Shown here: positions 1 to 7,455 of the stretch, piece after piece
How positions within the stretch are numbered: position 1 is the stretch's first letter
Layout of the letters: every line of letters begins with the position of its first letter
Origin: Puniceicoccales bacterium
GTDB lineage: Bacteria > Verrucomicrobiota > Verrucomicrobiia > Opitutales > JAIRLM01
Assembly: GCA_031275345.1 (NCBI GenBank)
Contig: JAISOW010000006.1
Coordinates: 39,495 to 103,494 of the forward strand
DNA length: 64,000 nucleotides
Direction: 5' to 3'
The notes under the pieces: generated by a model
The model's database searches: none
What the model saw: the letters and a program-made list of their open reading frames with translations, nothing else
Told to the model about the DNA's origin: nothing
Translations under genes and position numbers: made by a program

Positions 1-40
1 CCTCCAACTCATTTCCCTCTTCCACTTCACCGGTCTTCAT
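1..40 (-). CDS. 5' end of a gene downstream of accC, cut by the window edge
   Basis: Only the first 13 codons are inside the window; they read M-K-T-G-E-V-E-E-G-N-E-L-E. The ATG overlaps the accC stop codon as ATGA, and an AGGAGA ribosome-binding site lies just upstream in the accC 3' end, so the gene is translationally coupled to accC. In Bacillus-type accB-accC operons the next gene encodes an Asp23/Gls24-family protein, and an acidic start like this would fit, but 13 residues cannot confirm it. Confidence 0.6.
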   Translation of the reverse strand, partial: MKTGEVEEGNELE

Positions 41-1416
41 AGCTGTCTCCTTTCCTGGCCAAGATCCGCTCCGTGGCGAGTGGAAAATTTTTCCAGAAAA
101 TTTGTGGCAAAGTGGCCGGATTGAAAAATTTGATCGGCAAAAATTTCTCGCAGGTAGGGAATGGTCGTGTGGATGCCCTGGACAACTGCGGCGGCGAGTG
201 CGCTCTCCATCTTGCGCAGCGCGGATGTCCTATCCCGGCCGATGGCGATGATTTTTCCCAAAAGGCTGTCGTAGTGGTGAGGAATGCGGTAGCCGCCGTA
301 GGCGTGGGAATCGATGCGGATGCCAGGCCCCCCCGGCAGGTACCAGAGAGAAATCGTTCCCGGTTGCGGCGCAAAGCTGTTGGACGGATCTTCGGCATTG
401 ATTCGACACTCCACGGCGTGGCCAGACATTCGCACATCCTTCTGTTCCAGATCTAGCCGCTCACCGGCTGCGATGCGCAGCTGCCACTGCACCAGGTCAA
501 TGCCTGTCACCATCTCCGTGACACCGTGTTCCACCTGGATGCGGGTATTCATTTCCATAAAATAGAATTTTCCATCCCGATCCAGCAAAAATTCTACGGT
601 GCCAGCGCTTTGGTAGCTGCAACTTTTGGCTAGACGGACGGCCGCTTCTCCCATCTTCCTGCGCAGTGAGGCGTCGAGGGCTGGAGATGGTGCTTCTTCG
701 ATGAGCTTTTGGTAGCGCCGTTGGATGGAACAATCTCGCTCACCCAGGTGCAGCACATGGCCATGGCCATCGGCCAAAATTTGAAATTCAATGTGGCGCG
801 GCTCGCCAAGAAATTTTTCAAAGTAGATGCGACCATCGCCAAAGTTTTTTTCCGCCTCCACCTGGGCAATGGCAAATTCCCTAAAAAATTCATCCGCACA
901 GCGGACGAGTCGCATGCCCTTGCCGCCACCGCCGGACACCGCCTTCAACAAAATGGGAAAGCCCACGCGCCGTGCCTGGCGCAGGCCATCCTCCGCCCGT
1001 TCCACCGGCCCATCGCTTCCCGGTAGGACGGGAACCTTGGCCCGCAGGGCCGCATCCCTGGCTCTTGCCTTGTCGCCTAGCCGGGCAATGACATCCGCCC
1101 CAGGGCCAACGAAGGCAATGCCGCAGGCCCGGCACTGTTCGGCAAACTTGGCATTTTCTGACAAAAATCCATAGCCGGGGTGGATGGCATCCACGTTGCC
1201 CAGTTCCGCCGCTGCCAGGATGCGGTCCATGCGCAGGTAGCTGCCATCCGCCGGCCCATCGCCGATGCAAATGGCTTCATCGGCAAGGTGGACGTGCAAA
1301 GAGTCCTCATCCGCCTGGGAATAGACGGCCAACGTGCGAATGCCGAGTTCACGGCAGGCGGAGATGATGCGGACGGCAATTTCTCCCCGGTTGGCAATGA
1401 GCAATTTTTCCAGCAT
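37..1416 (-). CDS. accC: Acetyl-CoA carboxylase, biotin carboxylase subunit
   Basis: Cytoplasmic ATP-grasp enzyme that carboxylates the biotin of BCCP, the first half-reaction of malonyl-CoA and fatty acid synthesis. The 459-residue product has the usual family length. It starts MLEKLLIANRGEIAVRI, has the glycine-rich ATP loop GGGGKGMR, and the C-terminal catalytic signature MNTRIQVEH. The frame is open 39 codons further upstream, but the ATG at 1416 is the start because it aligns with the family N-terminus and follows a GAGGAG-type ribosome-binding site. It lies 10 bases after accB and overlaps the next gene as ATGA, so accB-accC-next gene form one operon. The carboxyltransferase subunits are not in the window. 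Confidence 0.97.
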   Translation of the reverse strand: MLEKLLIANRGEIAVRIISACRELGIRTLAVYSQADEDSLHVHLADEAICIGDGPADGSYLRMDRILAAAELGNVDAIHPGYGFLSENAKFAEQCRACGIAFVGPGADVIARLGDKARARDAALRAKVPVLPGSDGPVERAEDGLRQARRVGFPILLKAVSGGGGKGMRLVRCADEFFREFAIAQVEAEKNFGDGRIYFEKFLGEPRHIEFQILADGHGHVLHLGERDCSIQRRYQKLIEEAPSPALDASLRRKMGEAAVRLAKSCSYQSAGTVEFLLDRDGKFYFMEMNTRIQVEHGVTEMVTGIDLVQWQLRIAAGERLDLEQKDVRMSGHAVECRINAEDPSNSFAPQPGTISLWYLPGGPGIRIDSHAYGGYRIPHHYDSLLGKIIAIGRDRTSALRKMESALAAAVVQGIHTTIPYLREIFADQIFQSGHFATNFLEKFSTRHGADLGQERRQL

Positions 1417-1426
1417 GGGGCACTCC

Positions 1427-1891
1427 TCATTCCGGCCGCCGAACCCTAAAAAGGGGTTGACCAAATTCCACCGCCTGGCCATCCTTGGCCAAAACCTCAA
1501 CAACCGTGCCGCACACCTCGGCCGGAATTTCATTCATCACCTTCATGGCCTCTACTATGCAGACGGTCGTTGTCTGGGACACCGTACTGCCCACCTCGAC
1601 AAAGGCCGGCTTTTCCGGTGCAACCGAGCGGTAGAATGTTCCCACCATGGGCGAATGGACGGTGCAAATATTGCCATCGGCCGTCTGGGTACAGGACACA
1701 ACGGCCGGCTCCACGCGCTGGGTGGCATGGCCTTCGGCCACGGTCCGCGGCGTGGAAACCTGCGGCGCAACCTGGCGGCGAATGCGCACGCGCATTCCTT
1801 TTCGCTCCACCTCAAGTTCAACGAGGGCAAAGCGTTCTGCCAATTCTACCAACCGCTCCAATTCCTTCAAACCCATTGCCGCCGTCATTGT
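1427..1891 (-). CDS. accB: Acetyl-CoA carboxylase biotin carboxyl carrier protein (BCCP)
   Basis: Carries the covalently bound biotin that AccC carboxylates. The C-terminal biotinyl domain has the EAMKVMNEI signature, with Lys as the biotinylated residue, and the N-terminal helix (KELERLVELAERFALVELEVE) is typical of BCCP. A short linker rich in T, V and A joins them. The start is uncertain: ATG codons at 1942, 1891 and 1879 are in frame, none with a Shine-Dalgarno sequence. The conserved part begins at the 1879 Met, so 1891 or 1879 is favoured. Its upstream region overlaps the divergent metG promoter. It is the first gene of the acc operon. Confidence 0.93.
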   Translation of the reverse strand, partial: TMTAAMGLKELERLVELAERFALVELEVERKGMRVRIRRQVAPQVSTPRTVAEGHATQRVEPAVVSCTQTADGNICTVHSPMVGTFYRSVAPEKPAFVEVGSTVSQTTTVCIVEAMKVMNEIPAEVCGTVVEVLAKDGQAVEFGQPLFRVRRPE

Positions 1892-1941
1892 CAGCGGCCG
1901 TTGGCCGGATGCAATTTGTTTTTTCTCTTTGGCAAAAAGCA

Positions 1942-1976
1942 TTGCACCGAATAAAAATGTGTTCTTAGCTGCGGCG
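1942..1976 (+). promoter_or_regulatory. Predicted leaderless promoter of metG
   Basis: TTGCAC (1942-1947), a 17-base spacer, then TTAGCT (1965-1970), then 6 bases to the GTG at 1977. The -35 box starts exactly 35 bases before the start codon, so transcription should begin at or near the G of GTG. There is no Shine-Dalgarno sequence. The arrangement supports GTG 1977 as the start. Confidence 0.5.
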
Positions 1977-3521
1977 GTGAAGAATTTTTACCTCACCACT
2001 GCCATTGACTATGCCAACGGCAGCCCCCACATCGGCCATGCCTATGAAAAAGTTTTGGCAGATGCCATCATCCGCTCCAGGCGCATGGAAGGGGTCAATT
2101 GCCATTTTCTCACAGGACTCGACGAGCATGGCCAAAAGGTGCAGGAAACGGCAACGCAGCGCGGCATGGCACCGCAGGATCTTTGCGACCTGGTGGCCCA
2201 GGATTTTCAAAAACTGTGCTCCCGGCTATCCATTGCCTACGACGACTACGTCCGTACTACCCAGCTACGCCATCGGACGGTGGTGCAGAGCATGCTGCTG
2301 CGGCTACACGCCGCCGGTGAGATCTATAAAGCACCCTATCGCGGACTGTACAGTACGCGGGCGGAGCGCTTTGTGCTGGAACGGGAACGGGTGGATGGGA
2401 AATGGCCAGACGACATTGGGGACGTGGTGGAGCTGGAGGAAGAAAATTACTTTTTTAAACTTTCTCGGTACCAGGGCTGGCTGGTGGAATTTTTACAAAA
2501 AAATGTCAACTTCATCATCCCGTCCTTCCGCCAGCGGCAGGTGGTAGAATTTTTAAAGGAACCGCTCAATGATCTCTGCATTTCCCGGCCAAAGGCTCGG
2601 CTGCGGTGGGGTATCGAGCTGCCATTCGACGCCGGGTACGTGACCTACGTGTGGTTCGATGCCCTTGTGAACTATATCTCCGCCGTAGGCTACGGTCGGG
2701 AAGATTTTTTTCGCAACTGGCCGGCCGATCTGCACGTCATCGGAAAGGATATTCTTGTGCCGGCCCACGCCGTGTACTGGCCAATCATTCTCCACGCCGC
2801 AGGAGTCGAACTGCCAAAACAAATTTTGGCCCATGGCTGGTGGCTGGCCAAGGGTGGAGAAAAAATGTCCAAAAGCTTGGGAAATGTGGTAAAGCCGCTG
2901 GACTACATAGATCTCTATGGCCCGGATGCATTTCGCTATTTCGTGCTGCGGGAAATGGCCGTTGGCCAGGATAGCAACTTTTCCCATGAACTCTTTACGG
3001 CCCGCTACCAGGGTGACCTGGCCAACGATTTGGGAAATTTGTTGAGCCGGTTGGTGCACATGGTGCGCTGCTATGCGGATGGCCGATTTCCGACCGCCTG
3101 GCCCGCCGGCCCAGAAGAGCTACAGCTGCAGAATCGGGCGACGGAGACCATTCGCCTGGTCCGCGCATTTTACCAAAGCCTCGAGTTTTCTTCCGCACTT
3201 GGAGAAATTTTTTCTCTTTTGCAGGAAACCAACCGCTATGCAGAGCGGCGGGCGCCGTGGAAGCTGGCCAAACGTGCGAGTTGTGAAAGGGAATTGGAAA
3301 CGGCGCTGGCATCCATGGGGGAAGCACTGCGCATCGCAGCGATTTTGCTCACTCCCGCCATCCCAACCGCTGCCCAGGAAATTTTGCGCCAGCTCGGACT
3401 GCCGGCGGTGTCCAACTGGCTGGATCTGGCATGGTCCAATGCGCTGGATGGAAAGGTAGTGGGCGAGGGGACCATCCTCTTTCCCCGGGTGGAGGAGGCT
3501 GGTGCGCTGTCCCCGCTGTGA
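1977..3521 (+). CDS. metG: Methionyl-tRNA synthetase
   Basis: Class I synthetase that charges tRNA-Met. The start at GTG 1977 gives MKNFYLTTAIDYANG, the standard family N-terminus. The HIGH motif (PHIGHAYEK) is near residue 18 and the KMSKS motif (GEKMSKSLGN) near residue 300, followed by the helical anticodon-binding domain. At 514 residues it is the short form without the C-terminal EMAP-like tRNA-binding domain. A second in-frame GTG at 1959 is possible. The stop overlaps nrdR by 20 bases, so metG, nrdR and the HIT gene are probably cotranscribed. Confidence 0.96.
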   Translation: MKNFYLTTAIDYANGSPHIGHAYEKVLADAIIRSRRMEGVNCHFLTGLDEHGQKVQETATQRGMAPQDLCDLVAQDFQKLCSRLSIAYDDYVRTTQLRHRTVVQSMLLRLHAAGEIYKAPYRGLYSTRAERFVLERERVDGKWPDDIGDVVELEEENYFFKLSRYQGWLVEFLQKNVNFIIPSFRQRQVVEFLKEPLNDLCISRPKARLRWGIELPFDAGYVTYVWFDALVNYISAVGYGREDFFRNWPADLHVIGKDILVPAHAVYWPIILHAAGVELPKQILAHGWWLAKGGEKMSKSLGNVVKPLDYIDLYGPDAFRYFVLREMAVGQDSNFSHELFTARYQGDLANDLGNLLSRLVHMVRCYADGRFPTAWPAGPEELQLQNRATETIRLVRAFYQSLEFSSALGEIFSLLQETNRYAERRAPWKLAKRASCERELETALASMGEALRIAAILLTPAIPTAAQEILRQLGLPAVSNWLDLAWSNALDGKVVGEGTILFPRVEEAGALSPL

Positions 3522-3963
3522 TGGAGGGGACAGCCGCGTATTGGATACGCGGACGGGCGTTGGGGCAATTCCCCATGCGGTCAAGCGCCGCCGCCAGTGC
3601 CTCGTCTGCGGCTTCCGCTTTTCAACGCTTGAAGTTCCTGTGCGGGAGGAAATTACCGTGCGCAAGCGCGATGGCAGCGTCGAAGAATTCGATCGGCAAA
3701 AAATCGTTGCCAGCCTGCAGTGCGCGCTAAAAAAAGGAAACCGGCGGCGGGATGAGGTGGATTCTTTGGCAGAGAAGGTGGTGGGGCTGCTGCTGGCGGC
3801 AAAGCCCGTCCAACTCACGTCGGAGGAAATTGGCAAGGAGGTGATGCGCTGCCTGCAGGGCTACGATCCGCTGGCCTATGCCCGCTTTTTGTCCGTGCAT
3901 AAAAGTTTTGTAAATTTGGAAGAATTTCAAAAAACCCTATCAACCCATGGCGACGCTTTTTGA
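3502..3963 (+). CDS. nrdR: Transcriptional repressor NrdR
   Basis: ATP/dATP-sensing repressor of ribonucleotide reductase genes. The N-terminal zinc ribbon has two CxxC pairs (MRCPRC and CLVC), followed by the FRFSTLE strand and an ATP-cone domain that starts VRKRDGSVEEFDRQKI near residue 50. The length of 153 residues is normal for the family. The last residues after the ATP cone run into the HIT gene, which overlaps by 17 bases. No obvious NrdR-box pair was found upstream of the NrdA-like gene at 22.9 kb, but I did not search exhaustively. Confidence 0.96.
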   Translation: MRCPRCDGGDSRVLDTRTGVGAIPHAVKRRRQCLVCGFRFSTLEVPVREEITVRKRDGSVEEFDRQKIVASLQCALKKGNRRRDEVDSLAEKVVGLLLAAKPVQLTSEEIGKEVMRCLQGYDPLAYARFLSVHKSFVNLEEFQKTLSTHGDAF

Positions 3964-4285
3964 AAAAATTGCCACCGGTGCAATTGCGGCAGAAATTCTT
4001 TACCGCGATGACCGGTGCATGGTGCTGCGGGATATAGCCCCAAAGGCACCGCTCCACCTTCTCATTGTGCCGTTGCAACCAATTCCCAGCCTGGCGGCGG
4101 CGAACGATGGCGATGGGCCATTGCTGGGCCACTTGCTGACGGTGACGCGGAAAATGGGGGAACAGTTTTCCCAAAAAGCTGACTACCGTGTGGTGATCAA
4201 TTGCGGTGCAGCGGCAGGCCAAACGGTTCCCCATCTACACATTCACCTGCTGGCGGGAAGAGATTTTGCCTGGCCGCCTGGCTGA
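3947..4285 (+). CDS. HIT family nucleotide-binding protein (HinT-like)
   Basis: Small histidine-triad protein. HinT-type members hydrolyse AMP-lysine and other adenosine phosphoramidates in the cytoplasm. The triad HLHIHLL is at the C-terminus, after the conserved QTVPHLHIH stretch, and the N-terminus (TLFEKIATGAIAAEILYRDD) is the usual HinT start. It is 112 residues, slightly short because little follows the triad. It overlaps nrdR and appears to be the last gene of the metG operon. Confidence 0.93.
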   Translation: MATLFEKIATGAIAAEILYRDDRCMVLRDIAPKAPLHLLIVPLQPIPSLAAANDGDGPLLGHLLTVTRKMGEQFSQKADYRVVINCGAAAGQTVPHLHIHLLAGRDFAWPPG

Positions 4286-4620
4286 CAGGCAAATAACGCT
4301 AAATTTATCCCGTCAAAAATTTTCTGTGGCAGCGGTTTATTTTTCTTTACTGAATGCGATGCATTTTTTGCTTGCCATTTTTAGGAAAGACCGTCAACCA
4401 TGCGTTTGCCGGGGAGCATTGCAAGTTTTGCAAAAATTTGGGGTTGACGGATCTAATCCACTTCCTTGGCCAGTAAATTCGTAGAACGACGTCGCCTAGG
4501 CAGAATTTTTTTTGCGTGTGCCACAGCGTGTCGCGCCAGTTCTCAACAAAGGCATGGGCACTCCGTGTAGCTGCCAGACCGATCGGGCACGGCAATTCGG
4601 TGGCAACGGGACGGGGCGGC
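4286..4620. other. 335-base intergenic stretch, no confident gene
   Basis: It lies between two convergent genes. A minus-strand frame crosses it, but it is continuous with a frame overlapping the glycosyltransferase and shows no family signature. A very short hairpin (ATGC-gat-GCAT, about 4355-4366) followed by six T residues could be a weak terminator for the hit operon. Nothing else is apparent. Confidence 0.4.
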
Positions 4621-5895
4621 CTAGGTGGCAGCTTTTGCCCTGGCATGTTGGCCGTGAAAAGCTTCCAGATGGGCCACAAAATCACCGTAGACCTGGTCGG
4701 CTGAGAAGTGTTCACGAAAAACGCGCAGGCTGTTTTCGCGCATGGATTCCCGTAGCCGTGGCGATTGCAGCAGACGGCAAAGTAGGGCGTGGAGTGCGCA
4801 CAGATCTTTTGGTGGGAAGCAGATGCCAAAATTATTCTGCCGCATGAGAAAGAAAAGTTCTCCGTGAAGAGAAGAAAGTACCGGTATGCCCATGGATAGA
4901 AAGTCCAGCGGTTTGTTGCGAATCGTGGTGCAGTGAATGTCCTTGTAGGGCAGCAGACCAACCGTTGTCACAGCCAGCAGCCGGTACAATTCCTGCTGGT
5001 CCAGCCAGCCGGTGACCGTAAGGTTGGGCAGGGATGGAAATTTTTTTTGCAATTTTCGACGAATCGGTTCCTCGCCGGCCAGCACAAAGTGCACGTCCCG
5101 TCGACCCTCGCCCAAAAACCTTCTAGCCAACCGCACCACCAGGTCGAAGTCGAAGGACGATCCAACACGGCCGATGCAGGTCACGATGTGCTGGACATCG
5201 GGCGCTGCCATGCGGAGCAGGTATTGCTTTTTCTGCTCTTCATCCAAAAAAATATCCCGCGGCGGCTCCTCGGTGGCAAAGGAAAAAATGCGGTCCCAGC
5301 GATTGGATTTGCGGTCCGCCTGGCCGAGTGACCAGCGCATGCATTCCGTGGAAATTGCCGTAATGGCGTCGGCCCTGTGAAAAATTTTTTGAATCCTTCT
5401 CCGATCCTTGCGCAGAACCCAGCCAGCCAATTGCCGCCATGGAAATTTTAGGTTTTTTATCAACGAATCCGGCCAGGTGTCGCGCACGTCGAGTAGCAGC
5501 GGAATGCCGTGGCGGTGGGCATATTCGGAAACACTGCGGGCCAGAACCACCGGATGCAGAGAGCATAGAATCAGGTCTGGAAACACCTCCTCCGGGGCAT
5601 ACAGATCAAATTGCGCGGCAACTTCCCGGCTGTGGCGGGCATGGCTCGGAGAAATATCCTTGGCATAGGAAGTTGGCCCATGAAGGAAGCGGTAGCGCAG
5701 GTTGGAACCCAGCGTAACCTCCCGACTTTCCAAAAAACGAAAAGTTTTTCGCAGATGGTCAAAGGTTGAGGTCCAGCGAAGAACGTAGTTTCCTCGCTCC
5801 ACCAGCCGATTGGCCAGCATTTCACTGCGAAATGGCCGGCTACCCCCATCGACAAATGAAACCGGTTCCCCCACCTGTACAACCCAAATGTTCAC
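4621..5895 (-). CDS. Glycosyltransferase, group 1 (GT4-like)
   Basis: Probably a GT-B fold retaining glycosyltransferase acting on surface polysaccharide or lipopolysaccharide at the cytoplasmic face of the membrane. The N-terminal half starts MNIWVVQVGEPV and contains DLILCSLHPVV and LLLDVRDTWPDS, typical of WbuB-like proteins. The C-terminal half has a donor-binding segment (VTCIGRVGSSFDFDLVV) and a GLLPYKD...NKPLDFLSMGIPV block with the conserved pattern of the group. GTG 5895 is chosen because a GGGGTGG ribosome-binding site precedes it and homology begins there; the open frame continues upstream. The acceptor sugar cannot be inferred. No other polysaccharide gene adjoins it. Confidence 0.85.
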   Translation of the reverse strand: MNIWVVQVGEPVSFVDGGSRPFRSEMLANRLVERGNYVLRWTSTFDHLRKTFRFLESREVTLGSNLRYRFLHGPTSYAKDISPSHARHSREVAAQFDLYAPEEVFPDLILCSLHPVVLARSVSEYAHRHGIPLLLDVRDTWPDSLIKNLKFPWRQLAGWVLRKDRRRIQKIFHRADAITAISTECMRWSLGQADRKSNRWDRIFSFATEEPPRDIFLDEEQKKQYLLRMAAPDVQHIVTCIGRVGSSFDFDLVVRLARRFLGEGRRDVHFVLAGEEPIRRKLQKKFPSLPNLTVTGWLDQQELYRLLAVTTVGLLPYKDIHCTTIRNKPLDFLSMGIPVLSSLHGELFFLMRQNNFGICFPPKDLCALHALLCRLLQSPRLRESMRENSLRVFREHFSADQVYGDFVAHLEAFHGQHARAKAAT

Positions 5896-6042
5896 AGCGC
5901 CACCCCATGTAGATTGCTTTGCCGCCCGTGTCCAGCAGCATTTTCCGCACCCATTGGTTGGGAATGTGGCGTACGAATGGGACAATGGGCCATGGACGGT
6001 TTTTTGTAAAACCTTGGGAAGCCGAATATTTTACAAAAATTA

Positions 6043-6077
6043 TTGACCGGGTCAAAAATTCTTTATCTTCTTAGTAT
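6043..6077 (+). promoter_or_regulatory. Predicted leaderless promoter of the 6078 orphan gene
   Basis: TTGACC begins exactly 35 bases before the ATG. A TATCTT hexamer sits 15 bases downstream of it and TAGTAT touches the ATG. There is no ribosome-binding site. It matches the spacing seen at 33810, 47906 and 12879. Confidence 0.45.
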
Positions 6078-7190
6078 ATGGACAGTTACGACATCGATGG
6101 AGGGGTCCATCTTTGGATACACCGCTTCACAAATAGTCGAAAATTTTTGCAACATGAAAAGTACATTTCGACGGAAATAGGAATTGGCAATGTCTATTAC
6201 TATGAGGCAAAGGATTGTGTCTTGTTCAATGCCCAGCGCATCATAGAGGTGGATGATTCGCAAAAAATTGACATGCTCGAGTGTGGAATACGCTGCTGCA
6301 TCAATGCCTGCCCCGTGCACAACGTAAATATTATCGTCGGACTCGCAGTGTTGATCTTTTTTGCCCGGAATAGGGGGCTCTATCTTGTTCCCGAATGCGC
6401 CCGGGAATGGGTTGCTACTTTCCAGTCCAGTCCCTGTTTGCAGCAGAACGTGGACCCTGCCGTCACAGCACTCATCGCTGGACTTTGCAAAAGTGGTTGG
6501 AAAAACAATGCAACTCTATGCGATTTGGACCAAAACAGTTGGCCTTGCCGCGGCATTGAGTACTGCGCGTGGCAGCTGCTGAATTTTTCAAAATTTAGGA
6601 CACATTCATGGCCAACGGAACAGTTAATAAATGCGCTGGTTAGGAGCGGCTGCGCCATGTGGCCATTGCCACCTTCTCTCCGGAGGTGGACGGGTTCGGC
6701 ATATTCTCCGCTTGGTGGCTACTGGAAGAGTATGGACGCACTGCTGCAAAAAGGACTGCTCGGCGTTGAAAAATTTCCAAAAAAAATGCAAAATTTTGTG
6801 ACAACAAACGAACTGCACAACACCGTCGTGACTCTCCTAGGCAGATGGGATTGGGCACTGGCGCGCCTATTGATAGAAACCTGCAGCAAAAGGTGTGAAA
6901 GGTACGATGTAAATGTTGTCACCTGCCTTGCGCTGCTGATTGTCATCGCAAAAGGTGATATCCATTTCCACGGGGCGATTTTTCTCCAAGGGCTGTGCGC
7001 ACTGTTTCAAACCAACGTGCCCTTGCAAGACGTGAAAAATGGAATTGAGCACACCATCGCATGGGTTGGCCATGCCCTTGGCGCACGCGGTCCGGGAGCA
7101 ACCATTGCCGACCTTTTTCCAAACATCTGGCCCATGCCAAACGTGGTTACGACGGTTGCCAAGAAAGTTTTGGCATGCGACAAAACCTAA
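6078..7190 (+). CDS. Orphan protein with an internal ~95-residue duplication, candidate secreted effector
   Basis: I do not recognise the family. The 370-residue protein contains two diverged copies of one domain, about residues 78-172 and 273-368. Copy 1 has HNVNIIVGLAVLIFFARN and TLCDLDQNSWP; copy 2 has YDVNVVTCLALLIVIAKG and TIADLFPNIWP. The duplication is strong evidence that this frame is coding and not chance. Cysteine and tryptophan are unusually frequent. There is no signal peptide; the two hydrophobic stretches are within the repeats and may be buried helices. It faces the end of cas3 but shares no operon. Type III secretion substrate is an inference from its orphan status and its promoter spacing. 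Confidence 0.7.
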   Translation: MDSYDIDGGVHLWIHRFTNSRKFLQHEKYISTEIGIGNVYYYEAKDCVLFNAQRIIEVDDSQKIDMLECGIRCCINACPVHNVNIIVGLAVLIFFARNRGLYLVPECAREWVATFQSSPCLQQNVDPAVTALIAGLCKSGWKNNATLCDLDQNSWPCRGIEYCAWQLLNFSKFRTHSWPTEQLINALVRSGCAMWPLPPSLRRWTGSAYSPLGGYWKSMDALLQKGLLGVEKFPKKMQNFVTTNELHNTVVTLLGRWDWALARLLIETCSKRCERYDVNVVTCLALLIVIAKGDIHFHGAIFLQGLCALFQTNVPLQDVKNGIEHTIAWVGHALGARGPGATIADLFPNIWPMPNVVTTVAKKVLACDKT

Positions 7191-7455
7191 AACAATGCCC
7201 AGCCAGGTGATCAGCCGGAAGGATGGGGCGACGATTTTTGCGTCCAAACCATCCATGAAAATGGACGGTAATTTCGCCACATCCCAAGGGCCAGGGCCGC
7301 CCCCTGGAATGATCCACAATGTATTCTAGGCCATGCGCCCATGTGTGTAGGCAGGCGAAGGACGTCCAGATAACCGCCGAATGTGGTGTCGATGGTTGTG
7401 GGTTTGGGTCCCGTCCACCATCCCATTCGGCAAGCGGCCTGCCGAACTTGCCAGT

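Noticed and set aside
6867..7319. 150-codon minus-strand frame next to cas3 that might be another cas gene
   Set aside because: Half of it is antisense to the duplicated-domain protein, and no Cas family motif is visible.
7191..7455. Possible CRISPR array or leader beside cas3
   Set aside because: No direct repeats of 20-40 bases with regular spacing are present between the two convergent genes.
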